Positions 53,174-62,196 of a stretch of DNA of 64,000 nt are shown here, one piece after another; position 1 is the first letter of the stretch, and each line of letters starts with the position of its first letter. Source of the stretch: Virgibacillus_O sediminis. Lineage in GTDB: Bacteria > Bacillota > Bacilli > Bacillales > Amphibacillaceae. A model generated the notes under the pieces. It made no database searches. It was not told where the DNA came from and saw only the letters and a program-made list of their open reading frames with translations. Location: the NCBI RefSeq assembly GCF_042643265.1, contig NZ_JBHRRZ010000001.1:128639-192638 (forward strand), in the 5' to 3' direction. The position numbers and the translations under genes were made by a program.

Positions 53174-53203
53174 TGTGGCATTCCATGTACAAGGAGATCT
53201 ACT

Positions 53204-53614
53204 ATGTACTTCCCGTCCAAAAAAGATAACTGGTTAACGGCTGTTATGTGGGGGATCGCTGCTGTCGGTGTCATCATTCCCTTGCTGAGGGGATTTCTTT
53301 CTGGGGCCCTATTTGTACTGCCGTTCTCTTTATTGTTATTATGGTTCTGGTTCGGTACTGGATACATACTCGAGGACCATTTTATTAGGATAAAATATGG
53401 ACCAATCAGGATGAAAGTAAAAATAGCTGATATCATTGAAGTTAGGAAAGTGAACAGTATTTTTGCCGCACCAGCATTGTCCCGCCACCGTCTAGAAATA
53501 TATTCCGGAAGATACAATATTGTGTCAGTCTCGCCAGAACGGGAAGATGAATTCATCGATGAATTAATCCGAAGACATCCAGACTTGGAGCTCAGAAGAA
53601 ATAAGCAGAAATGA
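53204..53614 (+). CDS. Membrane protein with bacterial PH-like domain
   Basis: This 136-residue protein has two transmembrane helices (about 10-30 and 36-54) and then a bacterial PH-like domain (YILEDHFIRIKYGPIRMKVK and EVRKVNSIFAAPALSRHRLEI). The ending ISVSPE-like segment (IVSVSPEREDEFIDEL) resembles the B. subtilis YolF (SunI)/YnzG group; SunI confers immunity to sublancin, but most family members have no known role. ATG 53204 lies 7 bases after AAGGAG, and the promoter at 53145 fits this start. cysK starts 9 bp downstream, so they may be co-transcribed. Confidence 0.8.
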   Translation: MYFPSKKDNWLTAVMWGIAAVGVIIPLLRGFLSGALFVLPFSLLLLWFWFGTGYILEDHFIRIKYGPIRMKVKIADIIEVRKVNSIFAAPALSRHRLEIYSGRYNIVSVSPEREDEFIDELIRRHPDLELRRNKQK

Positions 53615-53623
53615 GGTATATAG

Positions 53624-54544
53624 ATGAAAGTTGTCAATAATGTTACAGAGCTGATCGGACAAACACCATTAGTTAAATTGAATAAAGTAGTCCCTGATCA
53701 TGCAGCAGAAGTTTATGTGAAGTTGGAGCAATTCAACCCGAGTAAGAGTGTCAAGGACAGAGCAGCCTTTAATATGATTAAAGTGGCAGAAGAAGAAGGG
53801 CTGATTAAGCCGGGAGCGACCATCATCGAACCGACAAGCGGAAATACAGGAATCGGCTTGGCCATGAATGCTTCCGCAAAGGGGTATAAAGCAATTATGG
53901 TCATGCCTGATAACAGCACCTTGGAAAGAAGGAATATCCTCAAGGCTTACGGGGCTGAAGTTTTCCTTACTCCCAGCGATGAAAAAATGCCGGGGGCCAT
54001 CAAGAAAGCACTGGAATTACAAAAAGAAATTCCAGGAAGCTTCATCCCACAGCAATTTGAAAATACAGCCAATCCGGATATCCACCGTACTACCACCGCG
54101 TTGGAGATATATGATCAAATGGATGGAAAGCTGGATGCCTTTGTCTGTACGGCCGGTACTGGCGGAACTGTTACAGGGACTGGAGAGGCTCTCCGTGAGA
54201 AGCTTCCTGACCTGCACGTTGCTGTGGTGGAGCCCGAGGGATCTCCTGTCTTATCCGGAGGGAAACCAGGAAAACACAAACTGGTAGGAACAAGTCCGGG
54301 TTTTGTTCCAGATATCCTGAATACTGATGTATATAATGAAATTATCAAGATAGAAGATGACCAAGCAATTGGCATCTTGAGAAAATTAGCCAGGATGGAA
54401 GGGATCTTTGTAGGTCCTTCCGGCGCAGCTGCCATTTATGCGGCGATAAGTGTCGCCAAAAATCTTGGTGAAGGTAAACAGGTAGTATGTATTGCCCCGG
54501 ATTCCGGAGAACGTTATTTGAGTATGGATTTATTTGAAGACTAA
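53624..54544 (+). CDS. cysK: Cysteine synthase
   Basis: The 306-residue PLP enzyme makes cysteine from O-acetylserine and sulfide. The cofactor lysine is Lys44 in KSVKDRAA, the phosphate loop is TSGNTGIGLAM, and GTAGTGGTVTGTG forms the PLP-binding glycine loop. It is a typical CysK/CysM-type protein; whether it is the main enzyme or a paralogue cannot be told. No CymR box or S-box was recognised upstream. It starts 9 bp after the PH-domain gene and ends at a strong terminator. Confidence 0.93.
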   Translation: MKVVNNVTELIGQTPLVKLNKVVPDHAAEVYVKLEQFNPSKSVKDRAAFNMIKVAEEEGLIKPGATIIEPTSGNTGIGLAMNASAKGYKAIMVMPDNSTLERRNILKAYGAEVFLTPSDEKMPGAIKKALELQKEIPGSFIPQQFENTANPDIHRTTTALEIYDQMDGKLDAFVCTAGTGGTVTGTGEALREKLPDLHVAVVEPEGSPVLSGGKPGKHKLVGTSPGFVPDILNTDVYNEIIKIEDDQAIGILRKLARMEGIFVGPSGAAAIYAAISVAKNLGEGKQVVCIAPDSGERYLSMDLFED

Positions 54545-54547
54545 GTT

Positions 54548-54582
54548 AAAGCCCAACCTCCCTATGATGTTGGGCTTTTTTA
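54548..54582 (+). terminator. Terminator of cysK
   Basis: AAAGCCCAAC and GTTGGGCTTT form a perfect 10-bp stem followed by TTTT. Confidence 0.92.
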
Positions 54583-54600
54583 CTTTATTAAAAGAGGATG

Positions 54601-55140
54601 TTATCCAGAAATGAGTATTCCCGCGGCGTCCAAGTCTCTGCATGCTGCTTTAATTTGCTCCATGCTGCCTGCTTCCAGTGTATGAAGGTGTATGCCATCG
54701 GTCAGAGTCAAGAGGTATGGGGCACCCGTTTCCTGGATCCTCTTTACAAACTCATCTACTTCTTTTCGATTGCTGATTAATAGGGAAGCAGTCAGATCGC
54801 CGTATACTGGATGTTCCACTATTACATCCTTTACGGTAACTCCATGATCTACAATATGATAAAGCTCTTCTTTTGTATGCTCAGCAGTGTGTTTGCACAC
54901 AATCGCTTTTTGTTTCAGCTCTTTGCCTTTGTTCTTGCTAAGGTATAGATATCCTTGACTGGTTGCAATGATCGGCTCATTTTTAGCCTTAAGAATAGAT
55001 ACATCTTGGACAATCACCTGTCTACTGACATTGGCTTTTCTGGCAAACTCACTTCCAGTTATTGGTTGATTCGATTCTTTAAGCATACTGATAATCAAAT
55101 TATGCCTCTCATTGCTAGACATTTTCGTCTGGTCTTTCAT
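54601..55140 (-). CDS. niaR: NiaR, niacin-responsive repressor of NAD synthesis
   Basis: This 179-residue regulator (B. subtilis YrxA) has an N-terminal HTH_11 domain (about 10-60, PITGSEFARKANVSRQVIVQ) and a C-terminal 3H domain, named for three conserved histidines (seen in CKHTAEHTKEELYHIVDHG and GIHLHTLEAG), which binds nicotinic acid and a metal. It represses de novo NAD genes when niacin is present. I chose ATG 55140, 9 bases after AAGGAG; ATG 55149 abuts the site. It follows nifS directly, and its operator candidate lies between nifS and nadB. Confidence 0.92.
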   Translation of the reverse strand: MKDQTKMSSNERHNLIISMLKESNQPITGSEFARKANVSRQVIVQDVSILKAKNEPIIATSQGYLYLSKNKGKELKQKAIVCKHTAEHTKEELYHIVDHGVTVKDVIVEHPVYGDLTASLLISNRKEVDEFVKRIQETGAPYLLTLTDGIHLHTLEAGSMEQIKAACRDLDAAGILISG

Positions 55141-55145
55141 CGCCT

Positions 55146-56288
55146 TCATCTCCTTATTGCAGGAAAATAGTTTTCCACAAGCTTAGCAAATGCTTCCGCT
55201 GTAATATGTATGTCCTCCATGGTGGTCTGTTTCCCAAAGGAAAGACGAATAAGCTGCTTTGCTTCCATTTCAGATCTTCCCAAGGCCATCAGTGTGGGTG
55301 ACGGTTCCTGATTCCCGGCCTGACACGCACTTCCAGAGGAGACTGCCAAACCATAGCGGTTGCATTCAAGCATGGCATACTGGCCTTCCATTCCTTCAAT
55401 ACGCAGCCCCAGAACATACGGCAGGCCGGTGGAGGAACCCTCAATATATATAGGCGCTGGCAGTGCTGTCAATTTATCCCTCATCATAGCATGAAGCCCG
55501 CTGATTCTCTGGTACTCTTCAGCCATCTTATCATAGACGGATTTAGCTGCGGTAACAAATCCAGCAATACCGGGGACATTAACCGTACCAGGACGGAATC
55601 CTTTTTCATGGGCAGTTGCAGGAATCTGTGCCGACCATTTTAATTTAGGATTAATGTAGGCCGCTCCCACTCCTTTAGGACCATAAATTTTATGGCTGGA
55701 AATCGATAAGCTGTCTATCTTTGATTGGTTAATATCAATTTTTATTTTACCAAAAGCCTGTACAGCATCACAATGAAATATCACTCCCCGCCGATCAAGC
55801 AGCTTTCCGATTTCCTCTATAGGCTGAATGGTCCCGATTTCGCTATTTACATACTGTATGGATGTTAGTACAGTTGTTTCCTTGATGGCAGCTTTTAAAT
55901 CTTCCAGGCTTGCAATCCCAGTTTCATCTACCGGCAGGTATGTAATTTCATAGCCTTCCTTCTCCATTTTTTGAAAAAGGTGATGGATCGAGGAATGCTC
56001 GCAACGGGTGGTTATTACATGATTTCCTTTAAAGCTATTAGCATCCAGCAGGGATTTAAGTGCGAGAATATTAGATTCAGACCCTCCACTAGTAAAATAA
56101 AAACCCTCCTGTTCACCGTTTAGCATATGGGCAAGTTCAGCCCGGCACGTCTCCAAAAGATTCAGGGAACGAGAGCCGATATCATGTAGACTGCTGGAAT
56201 TGCCATAAAAATCCTGAGAAGCTTTTATATATATATCCATTGCTTCTTCTGATATAGGTGTAGTAGCTGCATAATCAAGATATATCAT
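55146..56288 (-). CDS. nifS: NifS-type cysteine desulfurase of the NAD locus
   Basis: The 380-residue PLP enzyme takes sulfur from cysteine. The PLP lysine is Lys200 in SSHKIYGPKG and the persulfide cysteine is Cys322 in SGSACQAGN. At the nad locus it supplies sulfur for the [4Fe-4S] cluster of NadA, as shown for the B. subtilis counterpart. It diverges from nadB and shares the control region at 56289-56407. The niaR start lies 5 bases beyond its stop, so nifS-niaR is an operon. Confidence 0.95.
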   Translation of the reverse strand: MIYLDYAATTPISEEAMDIYIKASQDFYGNSSSLHDIGSRSLNLLETCRAELAHMLNGEQEGFYFTSGGSESNILALKSLLDANSFKGNHVITTRCEHSSIHHLFQKMEKEGYEITYLPVDETGIASLEDLKAAIKETTVLTSIQYVNSEIGTIQPIEEIGKLLDRRGVIFHCDAVQAFGKIKIDINQSKIDSLSISSHKIYGPKGVGAAYINPKLKWSAQIPATAHEKGFRPGTVNVPGIAGFVTAAKSVYDKMAEEYQRISGLHAMMRDKLTALPAPIYIEGSSTGLPYVLGLRIEGMEGQYAMLECNRYGLAVSSGSACQAGNQEPSPTLMALGRSEMEAKQLIRLSFGKQTTMEDIHITAEAFAKLVENYFPAIRR

Positions 56289-56350
56289 TAGTCAGACTCC
56301 TTATAAAATTAGTAAAATGACTTGCTATAATATTAATCTTATGTAAATAT

Positions 56351-56366
56351 AGATGTCAAGACACCT
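56351..56366. promoter_or_regulatory. NiaR operator candidate
   Basis: AGATGTCAAGACACCT is an imperfect palindrome (one mismatch between 7-bp arms around AA) in the nifS-nadB divergent region. On the minus strand it contains TTGACA, which with TTAATA 17 bases on would be the nifS promoter, so binding would block it. Its core resembles the TGTCTTGACA-type NiaR site known in Bacillus. Confidence 0.65.
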
Positions 56367-56407
56367 GAGTATACATAAAGAAAACTAATCCACCAAGGAG
56401 GTGCACC

Positions 56408-57943
56408 ATGAAAATCTATGATGTTATTATCATTGGAAGCGGACTGGCGGCTTTAACTGCCGCCAAGCGATTAAGTTCGACAAAGAATGTGATTATATTC
56501 ACAAAATCTGGGAGCAAAGACAGCAATTCTTATCAGGCGCAGGGAGGAGTTGCTGCTGCTATTGCAGGAGAGGATCACTGGGAGCAGCACTTTACTGACA
56601 CCATGAAAGCGGGCGCCTATCACAACATACCGAACCATTTGGAACAATTGACAAAACAGGGAGCCGGCATGATAGCTGAATTAATGGAGGCCGGTATGGA
56701 ATTTGACAGGGAGAAAGGCGGAAATTTGGACTTGGCACAAGAAGGCGGCCATCTGAGGAGGAGAATTCTCCACGCCGGTGGAGACGCAACAGGAAAGGGG
56801 CTCATCTCCTTTATGCTAGAGCGGCTGAAAGATCGAGTTTCTATTATAGAAAATGAGGTTGGGGCAGATTTAATCATGGAGAATGGCCGATGTATCGGCG
56901 TCTGGACAAAAAGGAAGAATGGGGAGATCCGTCAGTATTTTGCTCCCACCACTATTATTGCAACCGGGGGTTGTGGATGGGTCTATACATATACTTCCAA
57001 TGACCCTACGATCACCGGGGATGGGATTGCGATGGCCTATAGGGCGGGAGCGGAATTGACAGATATGGAGTTCGTCCAATTCCATCCGACCTTGCTGTAT
57101 AAAGGAGGAAAAACAATCGGATTGGTCTCCGAGGCCCTTCGCGGCGAAGGAGCATTTCTCCAGAACAGAATTGGCCAACGAATAATGGAAGGAGTGCATG
57201 AATTAACGGACCTGGCACCACGGGATATAGTAGCACGGACTGTTTTTAAAGAGATTCAGAAGGGCAGAGAAGTGTTTTTAAATATTTCTCATGTGAAGAA
57301 CTTCTCAAGGCGCTTCCCTACTATCCATTGGCTTTGCACACGACACGGCCTACATCGAGACGGACATTTGCTGCCAGTCACTCCAGGCGCCCATTTTCTG
57401 ATCGGTGGGATTAAAGCGAATGACTACGGCGAAACCTCTGTTAAAGGATTGTATGCAGTTGGAGAAGCGGCTTGTACCGGTGTTCACGGGGCAAATCGGA
57501 TTGCAAGCAACTCTCTGTTGGAAGCATTGGTTTTCGGCAATCAGACTGCAGAAAGGATCTTGGAAGACGGAACCCAGCATTCATTCTCTATCTGCACCCG
57601 CTCAGATGGGCCCAGCATTTCTAATATTCTTCCAGACAAACAGGAAATCCGCGATAAAATGTCCGAAAAGGTTGGAGTGGTAAGAAATCATCAGGATTTA
57701 AGGGATATGAAAGATTGGCTGGAACAATTTGAATTCCTGCATGTCAATCAGCTCTCGCTATCGGAAGAGCAGATGGAAGTTAGAAACATGCTGACGGTTT
57801 CCTGGTTAATTACCACCTCAGCTATAAAAAGAGAAGAAAGCTTGGGAAGCCATTTTCGATCTGATTTTCCATTTACCCTAAAGAAACAAGGCAGAAAAGA
57901 ATTTATCAGACATATTTCAGAAAAAACAATGGCAGCAATATAG
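56408..57943 (+). CDS. nadB: L-aspartate oxidase
   Basis: This 511-residue flavoprotein oxidises aspartate to iminoaspartate, the first step of de novo NAD synthesis. The FAD motif VIIIGSGLAALTAAKRL is at the start, the fumarate-reductase-like QAQGGVAAAIAG and EFVQFHPT follow, and GANRIASNSLLEALVFG closes the active site. AAGGAGG precedes the ATG. It is the first gene of nadB-nadC-nadA, with nadC 10 bp downstream. Confidence 0.96.
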   Translation: MKIYDVIIIGSGLAALTAAKRLSSTKNVIIFTKSGSKDSNSYQAQGGVAAAIAGEDHWEQHFTDTMKAGAYHNIPNHLEQLTKQGAGMIAELMEAGMEFDREKGGNLDLAQEGGHLRRRILHAGGDATGKGLISFMLERLKDRVSIIENEVGADLIMENGRCIGVWTKRKNGEIRQYFAPTTIIATGGCGWVYTYTSNDPTITGDGIAMAYRAGAELTDMEFVQFHPTLLYKGGKTIGLVSEALRGEGAFLQNRIGQRIMEGVHELTDLAPRDIVARTVFKEIQKGREVFLNISHVKNFSRRFPTIHWLCTRHGLHRDGHLLPVTPGAHFLIGGIKANDYGETSVKGLYAVGEAACTGVHGANRIASNSLLEALVFGNQTAERILEDGTQHSFSICTRSDGPSISNILPDKQEIRDKMSEKVGVVRNHQDLRDMKDWLEQFEFLHVNQLSLSEEQMEVRNMLTVSWLITTSAIKREESLGSHFRSDFPFTLKKQGRKEFIRHISEKTMAAI

Positions 57944-57953
57944 GAGAGATAAG

Positions 57954-58799
57954 ATGAATCGATTAAAATTAAGCGAACAACTCAAGTATTTTTTGCTTGA
58001 AGATATAGGTGGTCAAGATATAACAAGCAATTCTATCTTCCCTGCAGACAAACAGGGAAGGGGAGTGTTTATTGCAAAAGAGGATGGAGTAGTCTCCGGG
58101 CTTGATATTATTAAAGCCGCATATCAGCAGCTTGACGCCTCCATTAATGCCAAAGTTTATCTTAAAGACGGGGAGGAGGTTCATGCGGGAGAAACAATTG
58201 CCGAAGTTACCGGGCCAGTTACTAAGCTGCTTACAGGTGAGAGGGTGATTTTGAATTTAATACAGCGGATGAGCGGTATAGCTACACTTACACGCAGCTG
58301 TATTTCCACGTTAGACGATCCATCCATTCAAATTTGTGATACGAGAAAGACGACACCAGGGTTGAGAATGTTTGAAAAGTATGCAGTTAGGTCAGGTGGC
58401 GGCAAGAATCATCGTTATGGCTTAGATGATGGAGTCATGATCAAAGATAATCATATTTCTTACTGCGGTTCCATAACGGAAGCGATCCGTGCTGTACGAC
58501 AGGAGATAGGCCATATGGTGAAGATTGAAGTGGAGACCGAGACAAAGGAAGAAGTGTTGGAGGCCATAGAAGCGGCCGCAGATGTGATAATGTTCGACAA
58601 CCGGAAACCAGATGAAGTCAAAGCCTTTTCCATGCTTGTACCAAACCATATCATTACCGAGGCATCTGGCGGCATCCATCCGGGAAATTTGGCTGCTTAT
58701 GCAGGCACAGGGGTTAATTATATTTCACTTGGATTCTTGACACATTCAGTTAAAGCTCTAGATATTAGCTTTCAAGTAAATGAGGGAGGGAAAAAATGA
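57954..58799 (+). CDS. nadC: Nicotinate-nucleotide pyrophosphorylase (carboxylating)
   Basis: The 281-residue enzyme converts quinolinate and PRPP to nicotinate mononucleotide. Diagnostic segments are LLEDIGGQDITSNSIFP, LNLIQRMSGIATLT, the quinolinate-binding CDTRKTTPGLRMFEKYAVRSGG (arginines and lysine) and GGKNHRYGLDDGVMIKDNH. The last barrel strands show IKVEVET-like and MFDN motifs. Its stop overlaps the nadA start by 4 bases, so the two are translationally coupled. Confidence 0.96.
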   Translation: MNRLKLSEQLKYFLLEDIGGQDITSNSIFPADKQGRGVFIAKEDGVVSGLDIIKAAYQQLDASINAKVYLKDGEEVHAGETIAEVTGPVTKLLTGERVILNLIQRMSGIATLTRSCISTLDDPSIQICDTRKTTPGLRMFEKYAVRSGGGKNHRYGLDDGVMIKDNHISYCGSITEAIRAVRQEIGHMVKIEVETETKEEVLEAIEAAADVIMFDNRKPDEVKAFSMLVPNHIITEASGGIHPGNLAAYAGTGVNYISLGFLTHSVKALDISFQVNEGGKK

Positions 58800-59905
58800 G
58801 TATTTTAGAGATGGTGCAAAATAAGAACAGCAGCATGCTACCGGAGCACTATAGGACAATGTCGGCAACAGAAATGGAGGAGCGCGTATGTGAACTGAAA
58901 CAAAAAATGGGGGGGGAACTGTTCATTCCGGGTCATCACTATCAAAAGGATGAAGTCATTCAATTTGCGGATGCTACCGGGGATTCCTTAAAGCTTGCCC
59001 AGTTGTCTGCCGATAATACGGCTGCCAAATTCATTGTATTCTGCGGGGTGCATTTCATGGCAGAGACAGCAGATATCCTAACAACAGAAGACACAAAGGT
59101 CATTCTTCCTGATATGAGGGCAGGCTGTTCCCTGGCTGATATGGCAAATATTGCACAGACAGAGCGAGGGTGGATAGAGATGCAGGGGTCATTTGGGGAT
59201 ACGATTTTACCGCTGACCTATATTAATTCAACAGCTGCCATCAAAGCATTTGTAGGAAAGAACGGCGGGGCTACAGTAACCTCGTCAAATGCCAGAAAAA
59301 TGCTTGAATGGGCATTTACTCAGAAAGAGCGTGTATTATTCCTGCCTGATCAGCATTTGGGAAGAAACACTGCCCATGAAATGGGTATTAAACCAGAAGA
59401 AATGGCAGTTTGGGATCCAATCAAAGAGACATTTGAATATGACGGTGAACTTCAAAACGTAAAAATTTTCCTTTGGAAAGGACATTGCTCCGTACATGCC
59501 AATTTCAGCGTCTATAATATAGAGCAGACTCGCAATGCAGATCCGGCAGTCAATGTTATTGTCCATCCGGAATGCAGCAGAGAAGTAGTGGAAGCTGCCG
59601 ACTATGCTGGTTCTACGAAATACATTATTGAAACCATTGATCAAGCAGCACCAGGTACAAAATGGGCGGTTGGGACGGAGATGAACTTGGTTAACCGTCT
59701 GAAGGGCCAACATAAGGATAAAGAAGTATTTTCATTAAATCCACATATGTGTCCATGCCTGACCATGAATCGTATTGATCTGCCACATTTTTTATGGACG
59801 TTGGAAAGTCTTGACCAAGGGAAAGTTGTCAATCAAATACAAGTGGAAGACTCTGTAAGTCGTGAAGCAGTCCAGGCACTTAACAGAATGCTGGACAGAA
59901 AATAA
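58796..59905 (+). CDS. nadA: Quinolinate synthase
   Basis: This 369-residue [4Fe-4S] enzyme condenses iminoaspartate and dihydroxyacetone phosphate to quinolinate. The three cluster cysteines known in B. subtilis NadA (110, 230, 320) correspond to Cys111 in RAGCSLAD, about Cys231 in KGHCSVH, and one of the pair in HMCPCLTMN (about 319/321). The second Cys of that CPC motif is typical of Bacillus enzymes. It is the last gene of the nad operon; NifS across the divergent promoter supplies its cluster sulfur. Confidence 0.96.
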   Translation: MSILEMVQNKNSSMLPEHYRTMSATEMEERVCELKQKMGGELFIPGHHYQKDEVIQFADATGDSLKLAQLSADNTAAKFIVFCGVHFMAETADILTTEDTKVILPDMRAGCSLADMANIAQTERGWIEMQGSFGDTILPLTYINSTAAIKAFVGKNGGATVTSSNARKMLEWAFTQKERVLFLPDQHLGRNTAHEMGIKPEEMAVWDPIKETFEYDGELQNVKIFLWKGHCSVHANFSVYNIEQTRNADPAVNVIVHPECSREVVEAADYAGSTKYIIETIDQAAPGTKWAVGTEMNLVNRLKGQHKDKEVFSLNPHMCPCLTMNRIDLPHFLWTLESLDQGKVVNQIQVEDSVSREAVQALNRMLDRK

Positions 59906-59915
59906 ATGCAAGGAA

Positions 59916-59962
59916 ACTAACATGCAGTGATGAAGACCAGCTTTTTATTACTGCATGTTAGT
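59916..59962 (+). terminator. Long hairpin after nadA
   Basis: ACTAACATGCAGT (59916-59928) and its exact complement (59950-59962) form a 13-bp stem. No T run follows, so it may terminate poorly or protect the 3' end of the nad transcript. Confidence 0.55.
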
Positions 59963-59994
59963 GGTGGATTTACGAAGAGGAGAGGGAGTAAGAG

Positions 59995-60123
59995 TTGTTA
60001 GAAAATAAGCTGCAGTTTTTACATTTATTTTCTAGTTTACATAATATTTATTATCGGAAGTTACAGGCAAAAGATCATTTTTCGTCTCAATATCTAAGTA
60101 TACTTGTGATAGTGAGATATTAA
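59995..60123 (+). CDS. Possible small protein of 42 residues
   Basis: A TTG-initiated frame (LENKLQFLHLFSSLHNIYY at its start) has a purine-rich site GAGGAGAGGGAG upstream and ends 2 bases before a strong hairpin. No family is recognised; it could be a small helical protein, the N-terminal remnant of a larger regulator gene, or chance. The arrangement of site, frame and terminator is what makes it worth listing. Confidence 0.25.
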   Translation: MLENKLQFLHLFSSLHNIYYRKLQAKDHFSSQYLSILVIVRY

Positions 60124-60124
60124 A

Positions 60125-60170
60125 CAAAAAAACACACGGATTAATTAATGATTTTTACCGTGTGTTTTTT
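60125..60170. terminator. Bidirectional terminator before FAD/Rieske copy 2
   Basis: AAAAAACACACGG pairs with CCGTGTGTTTTTT around an 18-base AT-rich loop. It ends the minus-strand oxidoreductase gene and any plus-strand transcript from the nad side. Confidence 0.85.
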
Positions 60171-60178
60171 ACGTATTA

Positions 60179-61705
60179 TTATTGGTAGTCAATTTTCTTC
60201 AATGGTTTTTGTGCTGGACCTTCGATGATATCCCCATTATAAGAAAACCTTGAACCATGGCATGGACAATCCCATGTTCGATCACCGGAATTCCATTCAA
60301 CCTCACAACCCATATGTGTGCATGTAGTATCTACGACATGCAGATTATCTTCCTGATCCTTATATGCTCCAGCTCGTTGACCATTAATACGAACAACTGC
60401 CGCATCATCTGCAGCCAATTCATCAATTTTACGCTCAGCTTTTTCAAGCTTGCCTTTAACCATATTTTTTGCTACATCCATGTTAATGCTTGCAAATTCC
60501 CGAATTCCCGGATGCCCCTTAAATCTGGATGGCTGATATACTTCTGCAAATGGATTTTCTTCTTTTAAAATCTTGTCAGCAAGAATTTTTGCTGCGATAG
60601 TGCCGTTTGTCATACCCCATTTCCGATAACCAGTTGCTACGAATATATGTTCTTGGTCTTTTTCGAGCGAACCTACATACGGGATTTTATCCAACGTAGT
60701 TAAATCCTGTGCGGACCACCGGTAAACGACCTCCTTCACATCAAAATTCCTTTCCGCAAACGCTTTCAATGCATTGTAATGTTCCTCGGTCGGTTTACCC
60801 TGGCCTGTTTTATGATTTTCCCCGCTGATCAGCCACATATTCTCTCCGTTGATTGCTGCTGAACGAATGGATCGCGTTGGCGATTCAGCATTGATGTACA
60901 TTCCACCTGGATACTTTTGATGGGATTTAATCCCGACCACATAGGATCTTTCCGGGTACATTCGTGCAAAATAAAGCCCTCGCTTATCTTGGAATGGAAA
61001 GTGTGTGGCTGCAATGATATTCCTGCATGTTACGCGGTGACCGTCTTTTGTAAGAATGGCTGGTTTATGGTTATACTCTACATCTGTTGCTGTCGTATGT
61101 TCATAAAATTGGACACCTTGTTCTATGCAAAGCTCAGTTAGTGCTTTCAAATATTTAAGTGGGTGAAATTGGGCTTGCTCCTTCATAATCAATGCAGATT
61201 TTACAGGAATGTCCAATGGAACTTGCTCTGTAAGCTCACCAGGAATCCCTAATTTATCGTAAGCTTCCTTCTCTTTTTCGAGTTTAGTGATATAGGAGTT
61301 ATCATTGGTGTAGATATAGGCGTCTTGTTTTTGAAAATCACACTCTATCTGATGCCTGTCTATATTCTCTTTAATCAATTTTTTGGCTTCTTCAGCAGCA
61401 TGATAATACTTGCCGGCAATGTCCTTGCCAAAATGCTGGATCAATTCATCGTAAATCAAACCATGCTGTGCCGTTATTTTTGCGGTAGTGTGTCCTGTGG
61501 TGCCATTGAGTATTTCGTCTGCATCCAATACGGCAACCTTCAAATTTTGTCTGGAAAGCAGGTAGGCTGCAGTTATACCGGTGATCCCTGCACCTGCTAT
61601 TCCAATGTCCACAGAAATAGTTTCCTTCAATTGTGGGAATGAGGGCAGTTCGACACTGTCCCTCCAATAGGCTTCCGGACTGTTTGGCAATTGATGATCG
61701 TCCAT
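60179..61705 (-). CDS. FAD-dependent oxidoreductase with C-terminal Rieske domain (copy 2)
   Basis: The 508-residue protein has the same two-domain layout as 51479-53008: an FAD domain (VDIGIAGAGITGITAAYLLS near residue 35, ILNGTTGHTTAKITAQHGLI) and a Rieske domain with CTHMGC and CPCHGSRF. The two copies agree in length and many motifs but clearly differ in sequence, so the duplication is old. I chose ATG 61705, 9 bases after AAAGGAG. It is monocistronic. Substrate unknown. Confidence 0.9.
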   Translation of the reverse strand: MDDHQLPNSPEAYWRDSVELPSFPQLKETISVDIGIAGAGITGITAAYLLSRQNLKVAVLDADEILNGTTGHTTAKITAQHGLIYDELIQHFGKDIAGKYYHAAEEAKKLIKENIDRHQIECDFQKQDAYIYTNDNSYITKLEKEKEAYDKLGIPGELTEQVPLDIPVKSALIMKEQAQFHPLKYLKALTELCIEQGVQFYEHTTATDVEYNHKPAILTKDGHRVTCRNIIAATHFPFQDKRGLYFARMYPERSYVVGIKSHQKYPGGMYINAESPTRSIRSAAINGENMWLISGENHKTGQGKPTEEHYNALKAFAERNFDVKEVVYRWSAQDLTTLDKIPYVGSLEKDQEHIFVATGYRKWGMTNGTIAAKILADKILKEENPFAEVYQPSRFKGHPGIREFASINMDVAKNMVKGKLEKAERKIDELAADDAAVVRINGQRAGAYKDQEDNLHVVDTTCTHMGCEVEWNSGDRTWDCPCHGSRFSYNGDIIEGPAQKPLKKIDYQ

Positions 61706-61843
61706 ATGCAACAGCTCCTTTGTATAGATTGCTTTTTAGAGTTTTAATAGTTCTAGTATTACCCTAAGAAGAATCCGCTATGTAAAAGCGTGTTTTAAAA
61801 TTGGAATGGAAAGGAAATAAACTTTTAAGGAAGGAGTGATCTC

Positions 61844-62113
61844 ATGAATAAACACTTTATCATCAGAGGAACCGTCCAAGGAGTGGGGTTTCGATATTCA
61901 GCCCAGCAAAAGGCCAAGGAGATGGGTTTGACAGGTTGGGTTAAAAACAAATCCGATGGCAGTGTGGAGTTGGAAGTAGAAGGGCCAAAAGATAAACTCG
62001 ACGACTATATCAGCAAACTTAAGGACGGACTGACCCCCTCGATTCACGTAAACGACATAAAGGAAGAAACAGCTGTTTCGGAAAAAGGTTATAAAGATTT
62101 CTCCATAAAATAA
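61844..62113 (+). CDS. acyP: Acylphosphatase
   Basis: The 89-residue protein matches acylphosphatases, which hydrolyse carboxyl-phosphate bonds such as in acetyl phosphate or acyl phosphates. The phosphate-binding loop GTVQGVGFRYSA contains the catalytic arginine, and the catalytic asparagine lies in TGWVKNKSDGSVELEVEG. GGAAGGAG precedes the ATG. It is a single-gene unit converging on the ferredoxin gene. Confidence 0.95.
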   Translation: MNKHFIIRGTVQGVGFRYSAQQKAKEMGLTGWVKNKSDGSVELEVEGPKDKLDDYISKLKDGLTPSIHVNDIKEETAVSEKGYKDFSIK

Positions 62114-62155
62114 TAATAACATCCGCCAGCAGCGCAAGCTGACGGATGTTATTAT
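62113..62155. terminator. Hairpin between acyP and the ferredoxin gene
   Basis: ATAATAACATCCG and CGGATGTTATTAT form a perfect 13-bp stem that continues with CAGC/GCTG. Neither side has a clear T run; it separates two converging genes. Confidence 0.65.
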
Positions 62156-62196
62156 GTAGATGAACAGTATCAAAACATCTACCATAGGCCTGTCCA

